From Chitinophagaceae bacterium (GTDB taxonomy: Bacteria; Bacteroidota; Bacteroidia; Chitinophagales; Chitinophagaceae): 19,331 bases of DNA. The notes beneath the pieces were generated by a model. It was not told the DNA's origin. It saw only the letters and a list, made by a program, of their open reading frames with translations, and made no database searches. A program made the position numbers and the translations under genes. This document shows, piece by piece, positions 7,836 through 15,184 of the stretch; position 1 is the first letter of the stretch; each line of letters opens with the position of its first letter. Where the stretch lies: the NCBI GenBank assembly GCA_016786525.1, contig JAEUVW010000239.1, positions 1-19,331 on the forward strand, given 5' to 3'.

Positions 7836-9287
7836 ATGCACACCCTAAACGCAAGGCTTTCAGGCAAGATCGCATTACCGGCGCTGTTTGTCTTACTGGT
7901 CTATTCTGCCGTGTTTTTCAGGGAAAGGATGCTGTATTCGGACGCAGCCTATATATTATACAACATCATCAACCATAAAACACTGTGGATACAGGAGCAC
8001 CGTTATGGCTCTTTTATTACCCAGTTTTTCCCGCTGGCGGGTGTGTGGCTGAAACTGCCGCTGAGCCTGATCGTTTTCTTATACTCCATCAGTTTTAACC
8101 TGTTTTACTTTGTATCGGGCATGATACTCTTCCGCCTGAGACAATACAATTTCCTGCTGCTGCTGGCCTTTTACCTCACAGCCTGCGCCACAGAAACATT
8201 TTACTGGAGCAACAACGAGGTACACCAGGGCATCTGCTGGATGCTGCTGACCTTCGGGTTTTTATTTTACGCGGTCGAAAACGGCAAGAGCAATGCGCTG
8301 ATCATACCCGTTTATACCACCCTGGCCTTCCTGGCGCTATCCTCTCACCCTATTGTTATCGTCGTCACAGCCGGTATGTTCGTTTTCTTTTTCCTGGACG
8401 GGCAGGTCTTTCACCGCGACAAAAGGACTTTGCTATGGGTACTGATTGTCCTGGCGATGACAGGGCTCAAAACATACTTGAGTGCTACCGGGTCTTATGA
8501 TAAGGCCAAAATGGGCATGATGGCCCGCTATGTGCTGGACGGAGACCCCTTCAAGGTATTGCGCAACCCGACATTTACATCCTTTGCACGCTTTGCGGTG
8601 CAGGATTACTGGCAGGCCCTGGCATTGTTTGCCGCAGGCCTGGCCTACCTGCTCTCGCGCAAAAAGTACCGGCTGGCGGCCTGGACCCTGCTGTCCGTGC
8701 TGGCCTACCTGGTCTGTGTCAGCATTGTGTACCCCGCTTCCGGATACCGCTACTACCTCGAAAGTGAATGGATGGCGGTCAGCCTGTTTGCCCTGCTGCC
8801 CTTTTGCCGCTTCGTGCTGCCGCAACTGAACCTGCGCTTTGCAGGCATCCTGCTGCTTACTTTCTTCTCGCTGCGGACGCTGCAGATTCTGGAGAGCAGG
8901 GAGCGCTTCAGCAACAGGTTCAAAGCCGTCGCCCGCATTGCACGCAGCCTGCAGCAGGAGCATGTCCCCAAAGCGATCATCAGGCAATACGGGGAAGACA
9001 GTGCTTTGCGCAATACCCTGATGCTGAGCTGGGGCCTGCCCTGCGAAACCCTGCTGCTCTCTGCGATGGAACAGAAGGATCGGCCTGTAACGGCATTGCT
9101 GTCCTTTACACCACAGTTTACCCGGCAAAAGCTGGAAGGTTCTGAAACACGCGACTTTATCAATCCGTTCTGGAACCAATGGTACACCGAACTCAACCGG
9201 GATTATTTTCGCTTCGATACGACGAAACCGTATATTGTGCTGGATGGAGCGTTGCAAAAGAATACCGTACCGGAAAACACCGATTAA
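7836..9287 (+). CDS. Polytopic membrane protein, first tandem paralogue
   Basis: A 483-residue protein I do not recognise. About ten hydrophobic segments fall between residues 11 and 348, followed by a soluble C-terminal part (350-483). The first loop after segment one holds RMLYSDAAYI and EHRYGSFITQ. Other residues shared with its paralogue are ACATETFYWSNNEVHQGI (about 116-133), VQDYWQ (255-260), ESEWM (309-313) and NTLMLSWGLP (393-402). The shape (many helices, acidic residues in the first loop, soluble tail) resembles GT-C glycosyltransferases, but I see no decisive motif, so this is only a guess. I chose ATG 7836; a TTG 18 codons upstream would add a basic, non-family stretch. A TACCTTAG sequence (7824-7831) is a near match to the -7 box. 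It is divergent from rpmH. Confidence 0.8.
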   Translation: MHTLNARLSGKIALPALFVLLVYSAVFFRERMLYSDAAYILYNIINHKTLWIQEHRYGSFITQFFPLAGVWLKLPLSLIVFLYSISFNLFYFVSGMILFRLRQYNFLLLLAFYLTACATETFYWSNNEVHQGICWMLLTFGFLFYAVENGKSNALIIPVYTTLAFLALSSHPIVIVVTAGMFVFFFLDGQVFHRDKRTLLWVLIVLAMTGLKTYLSATGSYDKAKMGMMARYVLDGDPFKVLRNPTFTSFARFAVQDYWQALALFAAGLAYLLSRKKYRLAAWTLLSVLAYLVCVSIVYPASGYRYYLESEWMAVSLFALLPFCRFVLPQLNLRFAGILLLTFFSLRTLQILESRERFSNRFKAVARIARSLQQEHVPKAIIRQYGEDSALRNTLMLSWGLPCETLLLSAMEQKDRPVTALLSFTPQFTRQKLEGSETRDFINPFWNQWYTELNRDYFRFDTTKPYIVLDGALQKNTVPENTD

Positions 9288-9293
9288 AAATCT

Positions 9294-10196
9294 ATGCTGG
9301 TAAACGCAAACAACAAAAGCACGATGCTGGCCGCCCGGCTGACTTTACTGGCCTTGTCGGTACTGCTTGTCTTTTCCGGCTATTTCTATATAGAGCGCAT
9401 GCTGTTTTCAGATGCCGCTCATATCTTCACCACCATCGTCAACACAAAAAGCCTGAGTATTATTGAACACCGCCTTGGTTCTTTTATTACCCAGATGTTC
9501 CCCTTGCTTGGTGTGTGGCTGAAACTTCCCTTGAAAGCCCTGTTGTTTGTCTACTCGGTCAGCTTCAATATTTTCTTCCTGGTAACCGGCCTGGTTTTAT
9601 ACCGCCTCAGACAATACGGATTTGTCGTGCTGCTGGGCCTGTACCTGACAGCCTGTGCCACCGAAACATTTTACTGGAGCAACAATGAGGTGCACCAGGG
9701 GATCAGCTGGATGCTGCTGGCATTCGGCTATTTGTTCCACAGTATCGAAACAGGGAAAAACAAACTCCGCAAATGGATCCCTTTTACCCTGCTTATTTTC
9801 CTCGCGCTGTTTTCCCATCCCCTGGTCATCATCGTAACCGCTTATCTTTTTGTTTTCTTCCTGCTGGATCAGGCTGTGCTCCGGCCGGACAGGAGGGCGC
9901 TTACCCTGGCATCTGTTATTGCCCTTATCATTCTTTCAAAAGTCTACTTCAGCTCCACAGGATTCTATGACAAGGGCCTGGTCACAGGGCTTATTGAATC
10001 CTTCAGTATGGAAAAACTCCTGGGCGTATTCACCACTGCGACAGCAAAAGAGTTCATCAAAAGTGCCGTACAGGATTACTGGCAGTTCCTGGTCTTTTTC
10101 GGCCTGGGCATAGTAGCCACGCTTTTACTGCGCAAGCCGCTGATCCTGCTTTGGATGCTGCTCTCCATGTTGGTTATTTCAGTTTGGTTTGCCTGA
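9294..10196 (+). CDS. Second tandem paralogue, N-terminal piece of a split gene
   Basis: Begins 6 bases after the first paralogue and repeats its order of motifs: RMLFSDAAHI, EHRLGSFITQ, ACATETFYWSNNEVHQGI, VQDYWQ. It ends early at residue 300 with TGA (10194-10196) within a membrane segment, just where the first paralogue continues through SIVYP. The missing C-terminal part is present in the -1 frame immediately downstream. Aligning the two proteins across the break leaves a gap of exactly one residue, so one lost base near 10191-10194 (for example GCCC to GCC) explains it. It is either a real mutation, a sequence error, or a gene now made as two chains. The start could also be ATG 9327. Confidence 0.75.
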   Translation: MLVNANNKSTMLAARLTLLALSVLLVFSGYFYIERMLFSDAAHIFTTIVNTKSLSIIEHRLGSFITQMFPLLGVWLKLPLKALLFVYSVSFNIFFLVTGLVLYRLRQYGFVVLLGLYLTACATETFYWSNNEVHQGISWMLLAFGYLFHSIETGKNKLRKWIPFTLLIFLALFSHPLVIIVTAYLFVFFLLDQAVLRPDRRALTLASVIALIILSKVYFSSTGFYDKGLVTGLIESFSMEKLLGVFTTATAKEFIKSAVQDYWQFLVFFGLGIVATLLLRKPLILLWMLLSMLVISVWFA

Positions 10197-10759
10197 TGTA
10201 CCCGGTTTGTGATCTTAAATTTTACATAGAGAGCGAATGGATGTCGATGACCATACTGGCACTCATTCCGTTTGTCTGGTTTGTCTTGCCGAGGATGAAC
10301 CTGATGCTCAGCGGCTTTGTCATCCTTGCTTTTTTTACCATGCGCCTGATCCAGATCGGCAACAGCTCGGACAAGTTTGAAAAAAGAATCACAGAGATCA
10401 GGAGGATCACAACAGAGCTGCAGGAAAGAAATATACCAAAGGCCATGATCGAACGGCATCAGAACGACGCCATACACAATACCCTGATGATGAGCTGGGG
10501 CTTGCCTTATGAGACCCTGATCCTGTCCAGCATGGACGGTAAAAACAAACCGGTAACGGCCTTACTCCTGTTTGAAGACGAAATAAAAGGTAAGCTGGCC
10601 CGGATAACGGAAAAAGATTTTGTAAGCCCCTTCTGGGAGCAATCGTATAAAAAGCTGAATGCGCATTATTTCCGGATGGACACGGTTCGTCCTTATGTGG
10701 TACTGAACGATTCTTTCAGCATAAACACCCGGTATGATGAATACCGCCTTCGGCAATAA
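10196..10759 (+). CDS. Second tandem paralogue, C-terminal piece of a split gene
   Basis: A 187-residue frame that matches residues 299 to the end of the first paralogue: MYPVCDLKFYIESEWM, then NTLMMSWGLPYETL, then a soluble tail. Its first ATG overlaps the TGA of the upstream piece (TGATG, 10194-10198), a layout that allows termination-reinitiation. The frame is open further upstream to 10151, but that part has no counterpart in the paralogue. If reinitiation works, the product keeps about two membrane segments and the soluble domain; otherwise the locus is a pseudogene. Confidence 0.7.
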   Translation: MYPVCDLKFYIESEWMSMTILALIPFVWFVLPRMNLMLSGFVILAFFTMRLIQIGNSSDKFEKRITEIRRITTELQERNIPKAMIERHQNDAIHNTLMMSWGLPYETLILSSMDGKNKPVTALLLFEDEIKGKLARITEKDFVSPFWEQSYKKLNAHYFRMDTVRPYVVLNDSFSINTRYDEYRLRQ

Positions 10760-10824
10760 CCGCAGTGCTTCACTGGCACATCAAAGACAGCCCGGCCGCT
10801 TGAAACAAAAGGGTTCACAGTACT

Positions 10825-10839
10825 GATCGTGTCACGATC
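10825..10839. repeat. Short perfect palindrome GATCGTG-T-CACGATC
   Basis: Seven-base arms with a single central base, 65 bases after the end of the split paralogue. No T run follows, so it is not a standard terminator. It could be a protein-binding operator or part of the convergent-gene boundary; function unknown. Confidence 0.5.
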
Positions 10840-10928
10840 CTGCTCAAAACCTATAGGCCCCTGTTCAAAAAAACCTATCGGGTTTCCCTGCTCAAAACCT
10901 ATAAGGTTTCGAAAACCTTATAGGTTTA
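10839..10928. repeat. Cluster of related palindromic repeats between convergent genes
   Basis: Three direct copies begin CCTGCTCAAAACCTATA (10839), CCTGTTCAAAA (10860) and CCTGCTCAAAACCTATA (10887). The largest hairpin is AAACCTATAAGGTTT (10895-10909), a 3-base spacer, then its exact reverse complement (10913-10927); each arm is also itself an AAACCT/AGGTTT palindrome. A degenerate copy AAACC-TATCG-GGTTT lies at 10871-10885. The layout resembles REP-type extragenic palindromes and occupies most of the 176-base gap between the split paralogue and batA. Confidence 0.75.
10867..10885 (-). terminator. Likely terminator of the bat operon
   Basis: Read on the minus strand, AAACC-CGATA-GGTTT is followed directly by more T (seven T in total, 10867-10873), about 50 bases past the batA stop and downstream of the larger hairpin. 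The stem is only 5 bp, so the upstream 15-bp palindrome may do much of the work. Confidence 0.45.
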
Positions 10929-10935
10929 TCCGACA

Positions 10936-11949
10936 TCAGGTAATGCTCCTGAAATACGTATAACGCAGCAGCATTTCCAGTGCGATGCAGATCAGGGCCA
11001 GCACGGCAAAGGGCAGGAACAAATCTGTAAAATGCTTGAACGAGCTGACCTCTACTTTCGATTTCTCCAGCTGGTCGATCTCCTTGTACACTGCGCTCAG
11101 GGAGCTGTTGCTGGTCGCACGGAAATATTTGCCGCCGGTTTGTGTGGCAATGGTTTTGAGCAGGGCTTCGTCGATCTCTACCGGCACCATCTGCTTTTGT
11201 GTGCCCATGGGGCCTTGCATGGGGTAAGGAGCCTCCCCGCGCGTGCCCACACCGATACAATACACCCGGATCTTGTATGCTTTGGCGATCTCCAGCGCGG
11301 TGCTCGGGTCGATCAGGCCGGTATTGTTCACACCATCCGTCAGCAGGATGATGATCTTGCTTTTGGCTTTTGAATTGCGCAGTCGGTCTACCGCAGTGGC
11401 CAGGCCCATACCGATAGCCGTACCGTCCTGCAGCATACCGCTCTGGATCGCAGACAACTGCTCGTTGACAATATTGTGATCTATAGTGATGGGGCATTGG
11501 GTAAAACTTTCCCCGGAAAAGATCACCAGGCCGATGCGGTCATTTTCGCGCTTGCGCACAAAGTCCAGTGCCACCTGTTTGGCCGCCTCGATGCGGTTAG
11601 GTTTCAGGTCTTCGGCCAGCATACTTCCGGACACGTCTACGGACAACACGATATCGATACCATCGCTGTCTACGGACTCGGTAACATTGCTGCTCTGCGG
11701 GCGGGCCAGCGCGATGACCAGCCCGATAAAGGCCAGGCTGCGCAATACTTTCAGTACAGGCCGCAGGCGTATCCTCAGGGAAGGTTTTACGCCCAGGGCA
11801 GCAGTCAGGCTGCTGAGGCGCAACTTAGGCTGCTGGCGGGTTTTGTTTTTCCACTCCCACAGGATCAGTGCAGGCAACAACAGTAAGAGTAAAAAATACC
11901 AGGGCTGTGCGAAACTGATGTGTTGCCCGTCGAATAATGCTTTTATCAT
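10936..11949 (-). CDS. batA: BatA-like VWA-domain membrane protein
   Basis: A 337-residue inner-membrane protein of the Bacteroides aerotolerance (Bat) family. Two N-terminal membrane helices (about 15-31 and 68-82) are followed by a von Willebrand A domain (about 97-290) and a C-terminal helix (308-327). The metal-site residues are intact: DVSGS with Asp105, Ser107 and Ser109, Thr177 in DGTAIG, and Asp205 in LLTDG. The short basic stretch RPVLKVLR precedes the second helix, as in the family. It lies 10 bases after the BatD-like gene and is last in the operon here; a BatB gene would usually be next but is not present. The exact molecular role of Bat proteins is unsettled. Confidence 0.88.
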   Translation of the reverse strand: MIKALFDGQHISFAQPWYFLLLLLLPALILWEWKNKTRQQPKLRLSSLTAALGVKPSLRIRLRPVLKVLRSLAFIGLVIALARPQSSNVTESVDSDGIDIVLSVDVSGSMLAEDLKPNRIEAAKQVALDFVRKRENDRIGLVIFSGESFTQCPITIDHNIVNEQLSAIQSGMLQDGTAIGMGLATAVDRLRNSKAKSKIIILLTDGVNNTGLIDPSTALEIAKAYKIRVYCIGVGTRGEAPYPMQGPMGTQKQMVPVEIDEALLKTIATQTGGKYFRATSNSSLSAVYKEIDQLEKSKVEVSSFKHFTDLFLPFAVLALICIALEMLLRYTYFRSIT

Positions 11950-11959
11950 ACTCCAGGGT

Positions 11960-12907
11960 TTACTTGTTTATCGGGTCAGGCACGCTTTCTTCTTTGGGTT
12001 TGGATATCCGCACAAAATCTTTTGCCAGCTGCAGGGCTTCAATATGCTCCTCCGGCAAAGGGTTGGCCTTGGCAAATTTAGCCAGGTCTGCAGCCTGCAG
12101 CAGGGGTTTCAGCGATTTGCGGAACACGGCCATCTCTCTGTGTTTTTTTGCTTTGTGCAGCAACTCTTCCGTGGTCAGCTCCATCGCATTGGTCTGGAAG
12201 CGATGTTCAATATATTGCCGGACGGTTTCGCTCAGTTCAGTATAATAGTCTTTCACCTTATCCTGCTGCCAGAGCTGCTTCTGATCCAGCTCATCCAGCA
12301 AGCGGATGGTACGCTCATAATAGGTTTCCACTCTCGGGCCCGGTTTGGGCGCGGCCACTTTACGGTTGCGGGCAAAGTAAACAGCCACCCAGGCGATAAT
12401 ACCTATGGCGATCAGCAAACCGATGATCAGGGGCAGGTTATCCAGCCAGGAGCTTTCCACTACGGCTACACCTTTAATGCCCTTGAAAGGCTGGTTCGTG
12501 TCCACTGCTACGGTTTGCACCAGCAGGCGGAAGGAATCGGTAAACAGGGAATCCCTGCTGCCGTCTTTGTTTTCAGACAGGAATACAAACCGCGGGATCA
12601 GGAAGCTGCCGGAATCAAAGCCGGTGATCAGCAGGCGTTGTTTTAAGGTAACCGTTGCACCGTTGCGCAGCGTATCTATTTTACCCCGTTCGGTGATCTC
12701 CAGGGTATTGAAGGTGTCCGGGAAAGCCGCCCAGCGTATGGTCGACTTCGTGGTATCGGCAGAGGCCGTAACAAAGTAATGCAAGGGGTCACCGACCTGT
12801 ATCTGCTGCACATCCGTTTTGACACTGAGCTGTACCTGGGCCTGTGTACCTGTATACAGGCAACAGTGCAGTGCGATCAAAAAAAAGAGAAAATACTTTG
12901 TCTTCAT
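11960..12907 (-). CDS. BatD-like membrane protein
   Basis: A 315-residue protein with a signal peptide (cleavage near TQA-QV, residue 23-24), a beta-rich outer domain (25-140), one membrane helix (158-179, LPLIIGLLIAIGIIAWVAVY), and a charged helical cytoplasmic tail (180-315). The tail has the pattern YYTELSETVRQYIEHRF and ELTTEELL, seen in the C-terminal part of proteins placed between DUF58 and VWA genes in Bacteroidota. It is smaller than classical BatD. Gaps of 6 bases to DUF58 and 10 bases to batA show a tight operon. It probably pairs with the VWA protein at the membrane. Confidence 0.7.
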   Translation of the reverse strand: MKTKYFLFFLIALHCCLYTGTQAQVQLSVKTDVQQIQVGDPLHYFVTASADTTKSTIRWAAFPDTFNTLEITERGKIDTLRNGATVTLKQRLLITGFDSGSFLIPRFVFLSENKDGSRDSLFTDSFRLLVQTVAVDTNQPFKGIKGVAVVESSWLDNLPLIIGLLIAIGIIAWVAVYFARNRKVAAPKPGPRVETYYERTIRLLDELDQKQLWQQDKVKDYYTELSETVRQYIEHRFQTNAMELTTEELLHKAKKHREMAVFRKSLKPLLQAADLAKFAKANPLPEEHIEALQLAKDFVRISKPKEESVPDPINK

Positions 12908-12913
12908 GCCGGT

Positions 12914-13783
12914 TTATCTGCCTTTAAAGTAACCTTGTAATATTTTTACATAATCCTGGTCGGTGCGAATGGCCAGCAGGGAAGCCCCGCTTTTGCTGAA
13001 TGCCTGTGCGCAGTAGCGCTTATGCTGTTCAAATGTTTTGGTATAAGCGGCCCTCAGGGTTTTATCCGAGGTATCGATCCAGGCTTCCTTCCCGGACTCT
13101 GCATCCTGTACATTCACCAGGCCCACATCCGGCAGCTCTTTATCCGTAGCATCGAATACATGTATGCCAACCAGGTCGTGCCGGCGCGAGGCCAGCATCA
13201 GCGGCTTCTCAAATGTATTGCTGATAAAGTCGCTCATCAGGAAGGAGATGGTTTTCTTCTTCAGCACGGAGTTCAGGAACTCCAGCGCCACGCTCACATT
13301 GGTACTGCTGAGGGGAGCTGCCTCTATGGTCAGCAATTCGCGGATGATGCGCAGGATATGGCTGCGGCCTTTCTTCGGCGGTATGTACTTATTGACCTTA
13401 TCGCTGAAAAAAACGACCCCGACTTTATCATTGTTCGTAGCCGCTGCAAAAGAAAGCACCGCAGAAAGTTCGGTGATCAGCTCGCGCTTGATGCGCTGGG
13501 CCGTACCGAACAATGAGCTGTTGCTGATATCGACCAGCAGCATAACGGTCAGTTCGCGCTCTTCCTCGTACACCTTTACGAAAGGATGCGAAAACCGCGC
13601 GGTGACATTCCAGTCTATGGCTTTCACATCATCACCGGGTGTGTACTCCCGGACTTCACTGAACGACATACCACGTCCCTTATAGGCCGAATGGTATTCT
13701 CCGGCAAAGATGTGGTTGCTCAGTCCTTTTGTTTTTATTTCTATGCGCCTGACACGCTTCAGTATTTCAGCTGTTGTGGTCAT
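12914..13783 (-). CDS. DUF58 domain protein of the MoxR/Bat group
   Basis: A 289-residue soluble protein. The DUF58 core is clear: GEYHSAYKGRGMSFSEVREY (28-47), then TPGDDVKAIDWNVTARF (48-64), then VKVYEEERE. A VWA-like segment follows with DISNSS (85-90) as a MIDAS-type metal motif. Genes of this family normally sit between a MoxR AAA+ ATPase and BatA; here the gene upstream is an aminotransferase and no moxR is next to it. A purine-rich GAGGAG lies just before the ATG. The role is presumed to be in a chaperone-like envelope complex. Confidence 0.88.
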   Translation of the reverse strand: MTTTAEILKRVRRIEIKTKGLSNHIFAGEYHSAYKGRGMSFSEVREYTPGDDVKAIDWNVTARFSHPFVKVYEEERELTVMLLVDISNSSLFGTAQRIKRELITELSAVLSFAAATNNDKVGVVFFSDKVNKYIPPKKGRSHILRIIRELLTIEAAPLSSTNVSVALEFLNSVLKKKTISFLMSDFISNTFEKPLMLASRRHDLVGIHVFDATDKELPDVGLVNVQDAESGKEAWIDTSDKTLRAAYTKTFEQHKRYCAQAFSKSGASLLAIRTDQDYVKILQGYFKGR

Positions 13784-13842
13784 TGCTCCTCGTGTAATTC
13801 AAATAAGTATGCGGGTACCAACCTGCGAACGGTGCACTGTTT

Positions 13843-15051
13843 TTATGCCCCGGTATGGTGCAGGACGGCCCTGATGATGTCCGCCATTTTAGCGGCCCGT
13901 TCTGCGGCTTCTTCTTCGGTCCAGCCCAGCTGTATAGCGGAAGAGATACAGCGGCTGATGATGGCATCAGAAGCAGCAAAAGCCCTGTTGGCATGCGCCA
14001 TGATGCCCTGCTTCTGCTCTTCCGGTATATGGTTCATAAAAGAAGCATTCATCAGGTGCTCCCATTTGCGGATATAATGCCAGTTGTTGTCGTACCAATA
14101 GGGGTTGCCACCGATACCGGCTTTGGCCAGCTCTTCGGCAACGGCTTTGGCCTGTGCGGCCTGCGGCAGGAAAAAGGACAGGAAAGAACCTGTATCCCCT
14201 GCCGGATCGGGAATGCGGCGGAAGCTGATGCCGGGAATATCTTTTAAACCGTTGTAGATGATCTGGTGGTTGCGTTTCTGCAGTTCCAGGAATCCATCCA
14301 GTTTCCTGATCTGCGCCAGGCCTACGGCAGCGTGCAGTTCAGAAATACGGTAGTTGTAGCCCATATAGGGATGCAGGTCAGCACCACGGTCTTTACCATA
14401 GTGGTCGTGGCCATGATCGGAGTACTGGTCGCACTTCTCCGCCACCGTTGCATCATTGGTCAGCACAGCGCCGCCTTCCCCGCAGGTCATGATCTTTACA
14501 AAGTCAAAAGAGAAAGTACCGGCATCGCCGATAGAGCCCAGGTATTTACCTTTATACTGGCCGCCTATGGCCTGGCAGGCATCTTCGATCAGCAGGAGTT
14601 TATGCTTTTCACAGAGCTGCTTCAACTCATCCAGCTGAGCCATGCTGCCGCACATATGCACCGGCATAATGGCCTTTGTTTTGGGGGTGATGGCCCTTTC
14701 AACTGCTTCGGGGTCCAAAGTGAGGGTGTCGTCTATATCTGCCAGCACCGGTATGGCGCCTACCCCGATCACAGCCTCAAAGCTGGCCACGAAAGTGAAG
14801 GCAGGCATAATGACCTCGTCCCCGGCTCCGATGCCCAGGGCAGCCATAGCGGTCGATAATGCCGCCGTTCCGCTGCTGAGCAGCTGGCTGTTCTTCACAC
14901 CGAATTTGCGGCAGATCTCCTGCTCCAGTTCGCGTGCTTTCCAGATACCTTTTCTTGGCCCGTCGAAGCCATAGCGCATCAAAATTCCTGTTTCTAAAAC
15001 ATCATTGACTTCTTTGCGCTCTTCGGCGCCAAATAGTTCGTATCCGGGCAT
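13843..15051 (-). CDS. DegT/DnrJ/EryC1/StrS-family PLP aminotransferase
   Basis: A 402-residue PLP enzyme of the sugar aminotransferase family. SSGTAALSTAMAAL (59-72) forms the cofactor phosphate site, EDACQAIGG (156-164) supplies Asp157, which contacts the PLP ring nitrogen, and SFDFVKIMTCGEGGA (181-195) holds Lys186, expected to form the Schiff base. Such enzymes aminate nucleotide-keto-sugars or cyclitols for surface polysaccharides or small molecules; the substrate cannot be told here, and no other sugar genes are next to it. It is 59 bases upstream of DUF58 and may be co-transcribed with it. ATG at 15051 gives MPGYELFG, a usual family start. Confidence 0.9.
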   Translation of the reverse strand: MPGYELFGAEERKEVNDVLETGILMRYGFDGPRKGIWKARELEQEICRKFGVKNSQLLSSGTAALSTAMAALGIGAGDEVIMPAFTFVASFEAVIGVGAIPVLADIDDTLTLDPEAVERAITPKTKAIMPVHMCGSMAQLDELKQLCEKHKLLLIEDACQAIGGQYKGKYLGSIGDAGTFSFDFVKIMTCGEGGAVLTNDATVAEKCDQYSDHGHDHYGKDRGADLHPYMGYNYRISELHAAVGLAQIRKLDGFLELQKRNHQIIYNGLKDIPGISFRRIPDPAGDTGSFLSFFLPQAAQAKAVAEELAKAGIGGNPYWYDNNWHYIRKWEHLMNASFMNHIPEEQKQGIMAHANRAFAASDAIISRCISSAIQLGWTEEEAAERAAKMADIIRAVLHHTGA

Positions 15052-15074
15052 TCTGTATTGTAAGGTTTTAAAAA

Positions 15075-15082
15075 CAAAAATA
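15075..15082 (-). promoter_or_regulatory. -7 box upstream of the aminotransferase (TATTTTTG)
   Basis: On the minus strand TATTTTTG fits TAnnTTTG and ends 23 bases before the ATG. The -33 element is not at the standard spacing. It would drive aminotransferase-DUF58-BatD-BatA if these are one transcript. Confidence 0.45.
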
Positions 15083-15128
15083 ATGTTTCGGTGTAAAGAG
15101 TAGGAGGGACAATGTTTAAAATTTTCAG

Positions 15129-15163
15129 AAAAAAAGTAGCCTCACAAAGCTGTGAGGCTACTT
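15129..15163 (-). terminator. Rho-independent terminator after the OmpA-family gene
   Basis: Arms AAGTAGCCTCACA (15134-15146) and TGTGAGGCTACTT (15151-15163) are perfectly complementary over 13 bp with a 4-base loop. On the minus strand the stem is followed by seven T (15129-15135). It lies 21 bases past the stop codon at 15185. Confidence 0.92.
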
Positions 15164-15184
15164 CGGTATTCACTAAACTACTAA

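Noticed and set aside
10184..10196. Programmed -1 ribosomal frameshift in the second paralogue
   Set aside because: A -1 slip at GCC would restore the right residue, but the bases GTTTGCC do not form an X-XXY-YYZ slippery heptamer and the first paralogue has no shift. A lost base is the simpler reading.
10839..10928. Possible small CRISPR array
   Set aside because: Repeat starts are 21 and 27 bases apart, the copies differ, spacers are not unique sequences of constant length, and no cas genes are present.
11486..12646. 386-codon plus-strand frame over batA and the BatD-like gene
   Set aside because: It runs antisense across two real genes and the junction between them; the protein looks like random translation.
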